A stretch of DNA of 64,000 bases from Budvicia diplopodorum. GTDB taxonomy: Bacteria > Pseudomonadota > Gammaproteobacteria > Enterobacterales > Enterobacteriaceae. Shown piece by piece: positions 40,286-49,572 of the stretch (positions are counted from its first letter, which is position 1; every line of letters starts with the position of its first letter). The stretch is taken from assembly GCF_009800925.1 (NCBI RefSeq), contig NZ_WOYF01000009.1, positions 54,291-118,290 of the forward strand, in the 5' to 3' direction. The notes beneath the pieces were generated by a model, which worked only from the letters and a program-made list of their open reading frames with translations, was not told the DNA's origin and did no database searches. A program made the position numbers and the translations under genes.

Positions 40286-41320
40286 TTACTCTTTTGCTAT
40301 CTGGATAACCAGCTTGCCGAAATTTTTGCCTTCCAGCAGGCCAATAAACGCCTGTGGCGCATTCTCTAGCCCGTCAATAATCTGTTCGCGATAGTGAATT
40401 TTTCCTTCTGCAACCCACAGGCTCATTTGCTGTATAAATTCACCATAGCGATGAGCATAGTCATCAAAAATGATGAAACCCTGCATACGGATCCGCTTTT
40501 TTAGGATGATGCTTTCCAGCAACGGGAGCCTGTCCGGGCCTTCGGGTAATGAGGTCGTATTGTACTGCGATATCGTGCCACAAACGGGAATTCGGGCTTT
40601 AGGATTCAACAGTGGAAGGACGGCATCAAAAATTTTACCACCAACGTTCTCGTAATAGACGTCAATGCCCTGTGGGCAGGCTTGAGCTAACCGTTTTGCC
40701 AAAAAGGGCTGTTGATGGTTGAGGCAGGCATCAAAACCGAGGGTGTCGACGGCGTGGCGACATTTTTCTTCACCACCGGCAATACCTACTACCCGGCATC
40801 CTTTCAATTTTCCTATCTGGCCTACCGTTGCACCAACCGGGCCAGTTGCCGCGGCGACCACCAACGTTTCGCCCGCTTTGGGCTGGCCGATATCCAACAA
40901 GCCCATATAGGCAGTGAAGCCAGGCATGCCAAGAATACCCAAGGCGTAAGACGGATGAGGAAATTTATCATCAAGCTTGAGCAGGTCATTGCCGTTTGAA
41001 ATTGCATAGTCTTGCCACCCTGAACGGCTGACTACCCAATCGCCTGCCAGATATTCAGGATTATTTGATTTTTCTACCCGACTGACGGTTCCTCCGGTCA
41101 TTACCTCATTGATTTCCAGCGGTTTGGCATAAGACGGCTCATCGCTCATTCTGCCTCGCATGTAGGGATCTAATGAAAGATAGACGTTGCGTAGTAATAG
41201 TTCACCTTTTTCAGGCGTTGGAACCGGACGCTGTTCTAGCCTGAAGTTATCCGGAGTAGGGGCGCCAAACGGGCGAGAGGCGAGAACAATACTGCGATTG
41301 ATTTGTGGGCTCTGACTCAT
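40286..41320 (-). CDS. curA: NADPH-dependent curcumin/alkenal reductase-like protein (CurA family)
   Basis: This is a zinc-free medium-chain reductase of 344 residues, the same length as E. coli CurA (YncB). It has the LSLDPYMRGRMSDEPSYA start region, the dinucleotide-binding AATGPVGATVGQIGKLKG (GxGxxG-like) and YYENVGGKIFDAVLPLLN. Such enzymes reduce the double bond of alkenals and of curcumin. It lies 45 bp upstream of the aldo/keto reductase gene on the same strand; the pair may be co-transcribed and handle reactive carbonyls. Confidence 0.87.
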   Translation of the reverse strand: MSQSPQINRSIVLASRPFGAPTPDNFRLEQRPVPTPEKGELLLRNVYLSLDPYMRGRMSDEPSYAKPLEINEVMTGGTVSRVEKSNNPEYLAGDWVVSRSGWQDYAISNGNDLLKLDDKFPHPSYALGILGMPGFTAYMGLLDIGQPKAGETLVVAAATGPVGATVGQIGKLKGCRVVGIAGGEEKCRHAVDTLGFDACLNHQQPFLAKRLAQACPQGIDVYYENVGGKIFDAVLPLLNPKARIPVCGTISQYNTTSLPEGPDRLPLLESIILKKRIRMQGFIIFDDYAHRYGEFIQQMSLWVAEGKIHYREQIIDGLENAPQAFIGLLEGKNFGKLVIQIAKE

Positions 41321-41545
41321 AATGACTTCCTTTATTGAAGATGATGAATGGGAAACGGAGCGTTTAATCTGACCGTATTGAATTTGAAAACGATATAAAG
41401 ATGTAAGAGATATATGAAAAGCTACTCTTTATCATGGCCGATGAACAGTGATTACGTTTGCCGGCCAAATAGAGCGGATAAATACATTTTATGCTTTAGC
41501 CTAAGTATTAGATTAGAGCAATATTTTCAAACGGCGGACAAAAAA

Positions 41546-41566
41546 ATGCCGCTGTGTCAGCGGCAT
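41546..41566 (-). terminator. chaA terminator
   Basis: 9-bp arms ATGCCGCTG/CAGCGGCAT (41546-41554, 41558-41566) with a TGT loop are followed on the reverse strand by a T-run, 18 bp after chaA. Confidence 0.88.
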
Positions 41567-41584
41567 GTACAAACCCGTTTTCTG

Positions 41585-42691
41585 TTACTCCACCAGTACC
41601 ATGATATAGGCAAAGAACAGGGCCAAATGAGCAGTACCGCTTAATACGTTGGTTCTGCCGGTTGCGAAAGAGCTTTGGCATAAAAGTAGTACGCTGACCA
41701 GAATCACTATATTGGCCGGATCTAAGCCAAACACCAGATTTTGTCCGGTAAGCAGGGCGATAATTACCACGCAAGGAACCGTTAACGAAATAGTTGCAAG
41801 CACAGAGCCAAAAAACAGGTTCATTGCGCGCTGAACCTGATTCATCATTACTGCTTTAAGAGCCGCTAAACCTTCCGGTGAAAGGATTAATAGTGCAATC
41901 AGGAAACCAGTAAACTGCTTGGGGGCGTGCAGGCCGCTCAGCAGGGTTTCTAATGAACCTGCATTGATTTTTGTTATGGCAATAACGGCAACTAGGTGAA
42001 TAACCAGCCAGAACCCATGCCATTCATTGCTATGCGCTGAAGGCTTTCCTTGGTGGTCATCGGGATCGTCAGATTCATCTTCGTGTTCATAAATAAACAG
42101 GTTTTGGTGGGTTTTTGTCTGAATGATCAAAAATACGCCGTACATGGCCGCTGAAATTAGAGCAACGAATATTAACTGCACGGTGCTGAACGTACCGCTG
42201 GCAAACATTGCCGGTAACACCAAAACAATCATTGCCAGCGGCATAATAGCCATCAGATATTGCTTTATGCCTGCCAGATTAACGTGCTGAGTGGCAAATT
42301 TCTGACCGCCCATCAGCAGCGACAGCCCGACTAACCCGCTGGTCACGATCATCACCACGGAGTAGAGCGTATCTCTCATCAGCGTTGGCCCTGCATCTCC
42401 GTTAGCCATCAGCGTTGAGATTAAGCTAACCTCTAGAATCACCACGGACAGGCTTAATATGAGTGAACCATAGGGCTCACCTAAACGGTGGGCCAGAACG
42501 TCGGCGTGGCGTACAACGCTAAAGGCACTGCCTAAAATGGCGGCCAATGCCAATAGGTTGAGTAACACGATAATGGCAAAGCTTGGGGTGTGTTGCAAAA
42601 ACAACAGTACGGGAATGGTGATCATCGCCAGAATTAGCGAATATTCCTTATGGCGGGTTTTCGCAGCGGGAAGATGTTGGGCGTTATCCAT
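41585..42691 (-). CDS. chaA: Sodium-potassium/calcium:proton antiporter ChaA
   Basis: This is a CaCA-superfamily antiporter of 368 residues with about 11 helices. The two duplicated signatures LSLSVVILEVSLISTLM and LILSPEGLAALKAVM carry the key glutamates. Between the halves is an acidic cytoplasmic loop EHEDESDDPDDHQ as in E. coli ChaA. It exports calcium, sodium and potassium at alkaline pH. Confidence 0.94.
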   Translation of the reverse strand: MDNAQHLPAAKTRHKEYSLILAMITIPVLLFLQHTPSFAIIVLLNLLALAAILGSAFSVVRHADVLAHRLGEPYGSLILSLSVVILEVSLISTLMANGDAGPTLMRDTLYSVVMIVTSGLVGLSLLMGGQKFATQHVNLAGIKQYLMAIMPLAMIVLVLPAMFASGTFSTVQLIFVALISAAMYGVFLIIQTKTHQNLFIYEHEDESDDPDDHQGKPSAHSNEWHGFWLVIHLVAVIAITKINAGSLETLLSGLHAPKQFTGFLIALLILSPEGLAALKAVMMNQVQRAMNLFFGSVLATISLTVPCVVIIALLTGQNLVFGLDPANIVILVSVLLLCQSSFATGRTNVLSGTAHLALFFAYIMVLVE

Positions 42692-42923
42692 ATTTTTTCT
42701 CTATTGCTAAAACGATGATCGAGCCGTTAGGTTAAATTCTATCCGTGGTTAGAATAGGGGTAAACGAGGATACCCTGACTTAATATTAATAGAACATCAT
42801 GAATTAGGAAGATAAATATCAGGCCGGTAGGCTAATTCGTCTGAAAAATGATTAAGCGTTACCGGCCCTGAGATACTGTTATTTGTTGTATAGAGATGGT
42901 ATCAAATAGCGCTAAAATTGTCG

Positions 42924-43475
42924 TTAGAACTGCCACCGGGCCCAGGTAAACAGCACATTACCGTTGTTATAGGTTCCAGGAATATAGGTATTTTGTAGTG
43001 CAAATTTCTTATATTCGACGGAGAACAGCGGTAGCGGCAATGGAATGGGAATATAGCCGTAGTCGTGACGAGCAGTGACTGCAGCCGTAAAACCTAATCC
43101 TAAACGCCAGTCGTTGCTTTCACCAAAATACCAATTCTTTTGATAGCCATAGCCAACGATAGGTTCGATCTCGTTATGAGAGTCTTGGAACTCCATAGCA
43201 TAAATAGAGTGCCAGTCGCCGTCTTCGTCGAATCTGGAAACGCCATAGCCAATACCCCAAGGCCTTTCGTTGTATTGGTCGGTCTTCTCTTTATCGTACA
43301 TAAAACGGGCATGCCAAGTGTTTAATGGAACATACAGATCTCTGGTTGGAGAGTCCCACGTTTTCTGGACATTACTTTTTATTCGATCCCAAACACCATT
43401 ATCCGCCGCATCATCGGCAATAACATTAAACGATAAACTAGCAAGCAAAACGGTTGCACTGATAATTGGTTTCAT
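42924..43475 (-). CDS. pagP: Lipid A palmitoyltransferase PagP
   Basis: This outer-membrane beta-barrel enzyme moves palmitate from phospholipid to lipid A, protecting against antimicrobial peptides. The signal peptide MKPIISATVLLASLSFNVIA precedes DDAADNGVWDRIKSNVQKTW. The catalytic His is in NTWHARFMYDKEK and the Asp-Ser pair in EFQDSHNEIEPIVGYGY; the protein ends in Phe as barrel proteins do. Starts at 43520 and 43493 are also in frame; none has a clearly better ribosome site. In E. coli it is PhoPQ-controlled, but I saw no clear PhoP box. Confidence 0.93.
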   Translation of the reverse strand: MKPIISATVLLASLSFNVIADDAADNGVWDRIKSNVQKTWDSPTRDLYVPLNTWHARFMYDKEKTDQYNERPWGIGYGVSRFDEDGDWHSIYAMEFQDSHNEIEPIVGYGYQKNWYFGESNDWRLGLGFTAAVTARHDYGYIPIPLPLPLFSVEYKKFALQNTYIPGTYNNGNVLFTWARWQF

Positions 43476-43837
43476 ATAATTCTGTTTTCTCATCCTAATG
43501 TGTGTAGTGCGCATTTCCATACTTAGAACAGTAGCGCATGGCTTCGAGATTGCTTAGCCCACTAAAAAATCGCCATCATTATAATGAAACTACGGCGCTA
43601 ATTCACTAAAAGAAGGCTATTTATGACTCAATTAACGCCGGTCCCGTGGTGATAAAAGGAGTAATTGGCTCAGCAATCAGCATGTTTTATCAGGAAGATA
43701 AAGCTCATAACGAGTGATATTCAACGGCGTACTGAACGGGATATACCGGCATAACTCTTTGAGCGACATTGATTTCATTTTACGATAAAGTAACCAAAGG
43801 GTTTGCAATCTGTTATCTAAATAATATGGAGTCTGCC
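43476..43837. other. pagP/yqaB divergent intergenic region
   Basis: There is no established gene in these 362 bp. At 43623-43652 a nine-codon frame (MTQLTPVPW) follows AAAAGAAGG and may be a leader peptide or a relic. A TATAAT on the reverse strand near 43581 could serve pagP. Confidence 0.35.
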
Positions 43838-44404
43838 ATGTACGATCGTTATCAAGGCTTGATCTTTGATATGGATGGAACGTTGTTAGATACCGAAGCC
43901 GGGCATCGGCAGGCTTGGGATGAAGTTCTGGCAAAGTACGGTATGAAGCTAGATTTGGAAGCGATAATTCCTCTGAATGGCTCCCCGTCGTGGAAGATTG
44001 CCCAGTTTATTATCGATAGCTATCAGGTCGATATGGATCCTTATAAATTGGCTCAAGAGAAGTTTGATATCGTTGAAGACATTGTTTTAGCCATGGTTAA
44101 ACCGTTGCCGATTGTCGATGTTGTTAAAGCCTACAAGGGTAAACGGCCAATGGCTATTGGTACCGGCAGCATGCACGGTTTTGCCGATCGGCTATTACAG
44201 CACTTTGGCCTGAGTGACCACTTCGTTGCCGTGGTTGGCGCTGATGATGTACAAAACCATAAACCGGCTCCCGATACCTTTTTGCGCTGTGCTGAATTGA
44301 TGAAAGTGAACCCCGGTTCTTGTGTCGTATTTGAAGACGCTCCTTTTGGCCTCCAGGCAGCAAAATCCGCCGGTATGGATGCTATCGATGTGCGCAATTT
44401 GTGA
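43838..44404 (+). CDS. yqaB: Fructose-1-phosphate / 6-phosphogluconate phosphatase YqaB
   Basis: This HAD-superfamily phosphatase of 188 residues has motif I LIFDMDGTLLDTEAGH, motif II TGSMHGFA and the motif III/IV region NHKPAPDTFLRCAEL...VFEDAPFGLQAAKSAGMDAI. It matches E. coli YqaB, which dephosphorylates fructose 1-phosphate and related sugars. The frame is open from 43769, but the ATG at 43838 with GGAG 7 bases before it gives the family N-terminus MYDRYQGLIF. Its stop overlaps the yqaA start. Confidence 0.94.
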   Translation: MYDRYQGLIFDMDGTLLDTEAGHRQAWDEVLAKYGMKLDLEAIIPLNGSPSWKIAQFIIDSYQVDMDPYKLAQEKFDIVEDIVLAMVKPLPIVDVVKAYKGKRPMAIGTGSMHGFADRLLQHFGLSDHFVAVVGADDVQNHKPAPDTFLRCAELMKVNPGSCVVFEDAPFGLQAAKSAGMDAIDVRNL

Positions 44405-44829
44405 GTGACGCTTTAGCGTTGTTTACGCTGTTTAGCAGTAGCTTTTTAAGCGCCACACTGTTGCCCGGTAATTCAGAAATTCTGTTAGTGACGTTGCTAA
44501 CAACGGTAAAAACTAATCCTTTATTATTGCTGGTGGTGGCAATTATAGGTAATACCTTAGGTGGGCTGACCAACGTTGTTATTGGTCGTTTAGCTCCGGT
44601 ACCAAAGCACCACCAACGTTTAAAATTAGCCATGACTTGGCTACAGCGTTATGGTTCTCCGGCGCTGTTATTAAGTTGGTTGCCCGTTATGGGCGATTTA
44701 TTGTGTCTGCTGGCAGGCTGGCTGCGTTTGCCCTGGTGGTCTGTAACATTCTTTATGTTAGTCGGAAAGTCATTGCGCTATACCGTTGTAATGGTGATTA
44801 CGCTTAAAGGTCTGTCTTTTTTTAGCTGA
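44401..44829 (+). CDS. yqaA: DedA-like inner membrane protein YqaA
   Basis: This is a 142-residue membrane protein of the SNARE-associated/DedA group with GTG start and about four helices. SATLLPGNSEILLVTLL and YGSPALLLSWLPVMGDLLCL are the conserved re-entrant parts. Its exact role is unknown; DedA proteins act in lipid carrier recycling and membrane homeostasis. It overlaps yqaB by 4 bases (GTGA) and precedes gshA, as in E. coli. Confidence 0.92.
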   Translation: MSDALALFTLFSSSFLSATLLPGNSEILLVTLLTTVKTNPLLLLVVAIIGNTLGGLTNVVIGRLAPVPKHHQRLKLAMTWLQRYGSPALLLSWLPVMGDLLCLLAGWLRLPWWSVTFFMLVGKSLRYTVVMVITLKGLSFFS

Positions 44830-44898
44830 AAAGATGGTGTTACGGACACCGTGCTTTGCTTTGGCAGGTTATTTGAACATTGATAACGGGAGGTCGAA

Positions 44899-46461
44899 TT
44901 GATCCCGGACGTATCGAAAGCGCTTTCTTGGCTGGAAGCGCATCCTCAAGTTTTAAAAGGTATTCAACGCGGTATTGAACGCGAGACGCTTCGCGTGACG
45001 ACGGATGGTCAGTTAGCCACCACGCCACACCCTAAATCCCTCGGTTCTGCATTAACTAATCGTTGGATAACCACCGATTTTGCAGAGGCATTATTGGAGT
45101 TCATTACACCAGTTGATGATGATGTTGACCATCTGCTGGATTTTTTACGCGATATTCATCGTCACGTAAGCCGCGAGTTGGGCAGTGAACGCATGTGGCC
45201 TTTAAGCATGCCGTGCTTTATCAATTCTGAAGATAAAATTGAATTAGCCCAGTATGGCACTTCTCATATCGGGCGCTTTAAAACCCTGTATCGGGAAGGT
45301 TTAAAGAACCGCTACGGCGCGCTGATGCAGACGATTTCCGGGGTTCATTATAATTTCTCGTTACCATTAGAGTTCTGGCAAGCGCGGGAAGGGATTACTG
45401 ACGCTGAAAGTGGTAAAGAGAAAATTTCTGACGGTTATTTTCGTCTGATTCGTAACTATTACCGTTTCGGATGGGTTATTCCTTATCTGTTTGGCGCATC
45501 TCCGGCTATTTGCTCGTCCTTTATTAAAGGTCGTGATGTCAAAATACCGTTTGAGAAGCTGAAGACCGGCGTATGTTACTTGCCCTATGCGACTTCGCTG
45601 CGTTTGAGCGATTTGGGTTACACAAACAGTTCTCAAAGCAATCTGGGAATTACGTTTAATCACTTAGAGACCTACGTTGAAGGGCTGAAGAAGGCCATTT
45701 CAACTCAGGCAGAACAGTTTAAGCCATTAGACCAAAAGAAAAATGGCCACTATCAGCAGCTTAACAGCAATATTTTACAGATAGAAAACGAGTTCTATGC
45801 ACCAATCCGGCCTAAACGGGTCGCGCGTGACGGTGAATCTCCTTCAGATGCACTATTGCGCGGTGGCGTTGAGTATATTGAAGTCAGATCGTTGGATATC
45901 AATCCATTCTCACCAATTGGTATTGATGCCAATCAGGCTCGTTTCCTCGATCTGTTTTTGATCTGGTGCGCGTTGGCCGATGCGCCTGAAATGAGTAGCG
46001 ATGAATTGCAATGTACACGCTACAACTGGAATCGTGTGATTCTTGAAGGCCGCAAACCGGGGCAAACAATCGGTATCGGTTGTGATGCGGCCCGTCAACC
46101 GCTTGATGTGGTTGGTAAATCATTGTTTGCTGATTTGCTTCGGGTTGCCGAAGTCTTAGATGGGGCGAATAATAATTCGCAATATCAGAACGTATGCAAT
46201 AAATTAATATCATCTTTTGACGATCCTGAGCTGACATTTTCCGGCAGAATGTTGCAGGCGGTCAAAGATGTGGGCATTGGGCGTTTCGGTTTGGCGTTAG
46301 CTGAGCAGTATCGTCACATGCTACAGTCAGAGCCCCTGAAAGTACTGACTGAAGAAGCTTTAGAAGCAGAGCGCATTGCTTCAATTCTGCGTCAGGAAAA
46401 GATGGAAAAGCAGGATACTCAAAGCTTTGACGAATATCTGGCGGAACAAAATCGCCGATAG
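44899..46461 (+). CDS. gshA: Glutamate-cysteine ligase
   Basis: This is the first and rate-limiting enzyme of glutathione synthesis, joining glutamate and cysteine with ATP. The 520-residue protein starts at TTG, as does E. coli gshA, with GGGAGG upstream; the N-terminus [20 protein letters not shown] fits. [25 protein letters not shown] and [16 protein letters not shown] are hallmark stretches. The MicA sRNA lies downstream on the opposite strand. Confidence 0.97.
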   Translation: MIPDVSKALSWLEAHPQVLKGIQRGIERETLRVTTDGQLATTPHPKSLGSALTNRWITTDFAEALLEFITPVDDDVDHLLDFLRDIHRHVSRELGSERMWPLSMPCFINSEDKIELAQYGTSHIGRFKTLYREGLKNRYGALMQTISGVHYNFSLPLEFWQAREGITDAESGKEKISDGYFRLIRNYYRFGWVIPYLFGASPAICSSFIKGRDVKIPFEKLKTGVCYLPYATSLRLSDLGYTNSSQSNLGITFNHLETYVEGLKKAISTQAEQFKPLDQKKNGHYQQLNSNILQIENEFYAPIRPKRVARDGESPSDALLRGGVEYIEVRSLDINPFSPIGIDANQARFLDLFLIWCALADAPEMSSDELQCTRYNWNRVILEGRKPGQTIGIGCDAARQPLDVVGKSLFADLLRVAEVLDGANNNSQYQNVCNKLISSFDDPELTFSGRMLQAVKDVGIGRFGLALAEQYRHMLQSEPLKVLTEEALEAERIASILRQEKMEKQDTQSFDEYLAEQNRR

Positions 46462-46467
46462 TTAGAT

Positions 46468-46540
46468 AAAAGAAAGGCCACAGATCTAGTGGCCTTATAA
46501 AACATCTCTACATGAGGGATGATAATAACGAGTGTTGTTC
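46468..46540 (-). ncRNA. micA: MicA small RNA (sigmaE-dependent, Hfq-binding)
   Basis: In E. coli micA lies between gshA and luxS on the opposite strand, and the same place here holds a match. Read on the reverse strand, GTTATTATCATCCCT (46529-46515) aligns with the E. coli seed region that pairs with ompA mRNA. AGAGATG follows, and then the terminator stem GGCCAC/GTGGCC with a TTTCTTTT tail. The total of about 73 bases matches the E. coli 72. The 5' dozen bases differ. MicA represses ompA and other outer-membrane protein mRNAs during envelope stress. The 5' end is placed from spacing to a possible promoter, so it may shift a few bases. Confidence 0.9.
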
Positions 46541-46548
46541 TAATATGT

Positions 46549-46580
46549 AGGACTAGTGGATAGCGAAAAGGTTTCCTATT
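46549..46580 (-). promoter_or_regulatory. Possible sigmaE promoter of micA
   Basis: On the reverse strand AGGAAACCTTTT, resembling the GGAACTT -35 of sigmaE, is followed about 17 bases later by GTCCTA, resembling GTCTAA, about 9 bases before the proposed MicA start. The match is imperfect; the known sigmaE control of micA supports it. Confidence 0.45.
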
Positions 46581-46619
46581 AAGTGCAAAAAAAATCATTT
46601 TTTTTAGGGGGTGTCGAAA

Positions 46620-47135
46620 ATGCCACTGTTAGATAGTTTTGCCGTTGACCATACCCGCATGTTAGCTCCGGCCGTACGAGTAGCTAAAACAATGAAAACG
46701 CCTCACGGAGATACAATTACCGTATTCGATCTTCGTTTTTGTCGCCCTAATATGGAAATTTTGCCAGAAAAGGGGATTCACACCCTTGAACACCTGTTCG
46801 CTGGTTTTATGCGTGACCATATAAATGGTAACGGTGTTGAAGTGATCGATATTTCACCGATGGGATGCCGTACTGGATTTTATATGAGCTTAATTGGTAC
46901 GCCGGAAGCGTCTCGGGTAGCGCAAGCCTGGGCGGCGGCAATGGCCGATATTTTGAAAGTACAGGATCAAAAGAAGATCCCTGAATTAAATGAGTATCAA
47001 TGCGGTACTTATGAAATGCACTCACTGGAAGAGGCTCATGCTATTGCCGGCAACATCATTAGTCGCGGTATTGGCATCAATCAAAACGATGAACTTGCCT
47101 TGCCGACAGATAAGCTTTCTGAGCTGCATCCGTAA
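46620..47135 (+). CDS. luxS: S-ribosylhomocysteine lyase (autoinducer-2 synthesis)
   Basis: LuxS recycles S-ribosylhomocysteine to homocysteine and DPD, the precursor of autoinducer-2. The 171-residue metalloenzyme has the metal ligands His54 and His58 in [14 protein letters not shown] and Cys128 in [23 protein letters not shown] holds the catalytic Cys. The ATG at 46620 with AGGGGGTG upstream gives [14 protein letters not shown]; a GTG three codons earlier is less likely. A strong terminator follows. Confidence 0.97.
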   Translation: MPLLDSFAVDHTRMLAPAVRVAKTMKTPHGDTITVFDLRFCRPNMEILPEKGIHTLEHLFAGFMRDHINGNGVEVIDISPMGCRTGFYMSLIGTPEASRVAQAWAAAMADILKVQDQKKIPELNEYQCGTYEMHSLEEAHAIAGNIISRGIGINQNDELALPTDKLSELHP

Positions 47136-47160
47136 TATTTGGTTGGTTAGGACTATAAAC

Positions 47161-47198
47161 AAAAAGCCCGTGTACTTATCGAAGTACACGGGCTTTTT
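47161..47198. terminator. luxS / corB-like bidirectional terminator
   Basis: A perfect 17-bp stem (47161-47177 with 47182-47198) with an ATCG loop has A-run and T-run flanks, so it can stop transcription from both convergent genes. Confidence 0.92.
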
Positions 47199-47240
47199 AG
47201 TCAGAATCACTGTTAGTTAGTAATATTGTTGTATTATTGG

Positions 47241-48533
47241 CTACTTACCAACGGTTTTACCCAGTGATTCACCGATTACTGGTTCGATCCGCACCTGCTT
47301 AATCATATTATTATTCACTTCAAGAATATCTATGACGTAATGCTTAAACTCAACGCGCGTGCCCGGCGGTGGGATATCTTCTAAAAATTCCAGCAATAGG
47401 CCGTTTACGGTTCGGGCTGCCGATGTGGGTAAGCGCCAATTAAAGGCCTTATTCAGTTCACGAATGCTGGCGCTGCCATCTACTAACACTGAGCCATCAG
47501 ACTGTGGTATCGCCTCTTCAGCCAAAGAAGGGGACATTGAGGTGGTGAAATCACCGACGATCTCCTCAAGAATATCTTCCACGCTCACTAATCCCTGAAT
47601 ATCGCCGTATTCATCAACAATAATGCCAACTTTTTCACGATTACGCTGAAACTTCACTAGCTGAACGTTTAACGGCGTGCCTTCAGGAATAAAGTAGATT
47701 TTGTCAGCGGCCCTGAGCATGGTTTCTTTAGTAAATTCGCTTTTTTCCATCATGAGGCGGTAGGCCTCTCTGACCCGCAGCATGCCGATGGCATCGTCCA
47801 GCGAATCACGGTAAAGCACAATACGGCCATGGGGAGAGTGCGTTAGCTGTTTAAGAATGTCTTTCCACTCGTCATTGACGTTAATACCGATAATTTCACT
47901 ACGCGGCACCATAATGTCATCGACGCTGACAACTTCTAGATCCAACACCGATAGCAGCATGCTTTGGTAACGGTGGGAGATCAGCGGATTAGACGCATTA
48001 ACGATGGTACGTAATTCGTCTTTGCTGACCGCGTCAGTTCCCTTAACGTCGGAACGTAATCCAAACAAATGCATAATTAGGCGGGTAATACCGTTCAATA
48101 GCCATACCAGCGGCGCCATAATTTTTTGCAACGGCTTAAGCAACAGGCTGCTGGGAAAGGCAATGCGCTCCGGGTAGAGTGCGGCAACCGTTTTAGGCAA
48201 TACTTCGGCAAAGACCAAAATAATGAAGGTTAGTACCCCGGTAGCAACGGCGACGCCCATATTGCCGTAGAGGCGCAGGCCAACAACGGTTGCCAGTGAT
48301 GAGGCCAGAATATTGACTAAGTTATTACCGATAAGCACCAGACTGATTAAACGATCTGGTCGCTGAAGCAGTTTTTCTACTCGGCGGGCCTGACGGTTGC
48401 CTTTGCTGGCTAAATGGCGCAGGCGATAGCGGTTTAGCGTCATCATGCCGGTTTCTGAGGCAGAGAAATAGGCTGAAATTAGCACCATAATGACAAGAAT
48501 GATAATAAGAGTACCGGTTGATACATCGTCCAC
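47241..48533 (-). CDS. yfjD: CNNM/CBS-domain transporter of the CorB/YfjD family
   Basis: This is a 430-residue inner-membrane protein. The DUF21/CNNM membrane domain occupies about residues 5-190 (ISAYFSASETGMMTLNRYRL, VLIGNNLVNILASSLATVVG), followed by two CBS domains (VDDIMVPRSEIIGI, FIPEGTPLNVQLVKF...GIIVDEYGDIQGLVSVEDIL) and a C-terminal CorC/HlyC domain. Family members are linked to magnesium and cobalt export or resistance. Position beside ypjD and ffh equals E. coli yfjD (also called corB). Confidence 0.92.
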   Translation of the reverse strand: MDDVSTGTLIIILVIMVLISAYFSASETGMMTLNRYRLRHLASKGNRQARRVEKLLQRPDRLISLVLIGNNLVNILASSLATVVGLRLYGNMGVAVATGVLTFIILVFAEVLPKTVAALYPERIAFPSSLLLKPLQKIMAPLVWLLNGITRLIMHLFGLRSDVKGTDAVSKDELRTIVNASNPLISHRYQSMLLSVLDLEVVSVDDIMVPRSEIIGINVNDEWKDILKQLTHSPHGRIVLYRDSLDDAIGMLRVREAYRLMMEKSEFTKETMLRAADKIYFIPEGTPLNVQLVKFQRNREKVGIIVDEYGDIQGLVSVEDILEEIVGDFTTSMSPSLAEEAIPQSDGSVLVDGSASIRELNKAFNWRLPTSAARTVNGLLLEFLEDIPPPGTRVEFKHYVIDILEVNNNMIKQVRIEPVIGESLGKTVGK

Positions 48534-48604
48534 CGATTTATGCCCTCAATGATTAGCGGTAATCCGTTAAGTTAACTATAAGGACTGATTGCCAAAAACC
48601 TAGC

Positions 48605-49420
48605 TTAGTGGGCTAAAATTTCCTGAATCAAGCGACTGCCAAAATATCCTAGCGTTAGTAAAAATGCACCTGATAGGCTAAACCACACAACTTTACGCCC
48701 GCGCCATCCTTTACGGTAGTGGCCCCATAGCAGGATGATATAGACCACCCATGCGATGATTGACAGGGTTGTCTTGTGGATATTTTCCCGACCAAAAATA
48801 TTATCCAGATAGACCACACCGGTTATTAGCGTCAGCGTCAGCAGAATTAAACCAACCTGAGTGATGTGAAACATAATGCGTTCGATAGACAGTAAGGGCG
48901 GCATTTCAGACGTAAAACTTAACTTCTTATTTTTTAGCTGATAGTCGATCCAGGCAAGCTGTATGGCATACAACGCGGCAATAATCAGCGTTGCGTAGGA
49001 GAAAAGGGCTAGGACAATGTGAACTAGCAGCGTTGGGCTATCTTCCAGATGCGTAATAAATTCCCACGGACTGAAGCTGGCCAGCGCAACGTTTATGATC
49101 GAGAAGCTATAAACAATGGGCAGTAAAACCCAGCCGCGATCTTTTGAGGCGACAAAGGTCATGATGCTGCTAATCAACAGGCTGGCTACGGAAGCCATGT
49201 TGAGCAAACTTAAATTTTGCCCATAATCGACATCAAAAATGCTTTGCTGTAGCGTGATTGCATGAAAAATAAGTGCAAAGACGGCTACGATCAGCGTCCA
49301 GCGACGATGAAAGCTTTTTTTTCTAAGCAGGCTTGGAATGACTAGCCCAAGGCTGGTTAGATAAGCGAGTAGTGATAGGATGGCAAAAACGGGCATAATG
49401 TTGATGTTTGTATAGGCCAT
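48605..49420 (-). CDS. ypjD: Inner membrane protein YpjD (cytochrome c assembly / CcsA-like family)
   Basis: This is a 271-residue protein with about eight helices. It belongs to the CcmC/CcsA-related cytochrome c assembly family; the tail segment KTTLSIIAWVVYIILLWGHYRKGWRGRK contains the H near a Trp-rich stretch. Its exact role in Enterobacteria is not settled; an accessory role to the neighbouring CorB-type protein has been proposed. It is divergent from ffh, as in E. coli. Confidence 0.9.
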   Translation of the reverse strand: MAYTNINIMPVFAILSLLAYLTSLGLVIPSLLRKKSFHRRWTLIVAVFALIFHAITLQQSIFDVDYGQNLSLLNMASVASLLISSIMTFVASKDRGWVLLPIVYSFSIINVALASFSPWEFITHLEDSPTLLVHIVLALFSYATLIIAALYAIQLAWIDYQLKNKKLSFTSEMPPLLSIERIMFHITQVGLILLTLTLITGVVYLDNIFGRENIHKTTLSIIAWVVYIILLWGHYRKGWRGRKVVWFSLSGAFLLTLGYFGSRLIQEILAH

Positions 49421-49572
49421 GGAAAAAGTATTACCAGTATAGCCTTAGTGACGCCACCCTCCAACAGTTCTCAGCAAGTATCGATAACAAGCCTGCGTAT
49501 TGTTCGTGTTATACTCGCTAAAATTAGTTGCCGCCTTGGCGGTTTATCATAACGTTGAGCATGAGACAGACG

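Noticed and set aside
43677..43934. Reverse frame of 85 codons overlapping the yqaB start
   Set aside because: No family features, overlaps the HAD motif region of yqaB and its promoter.
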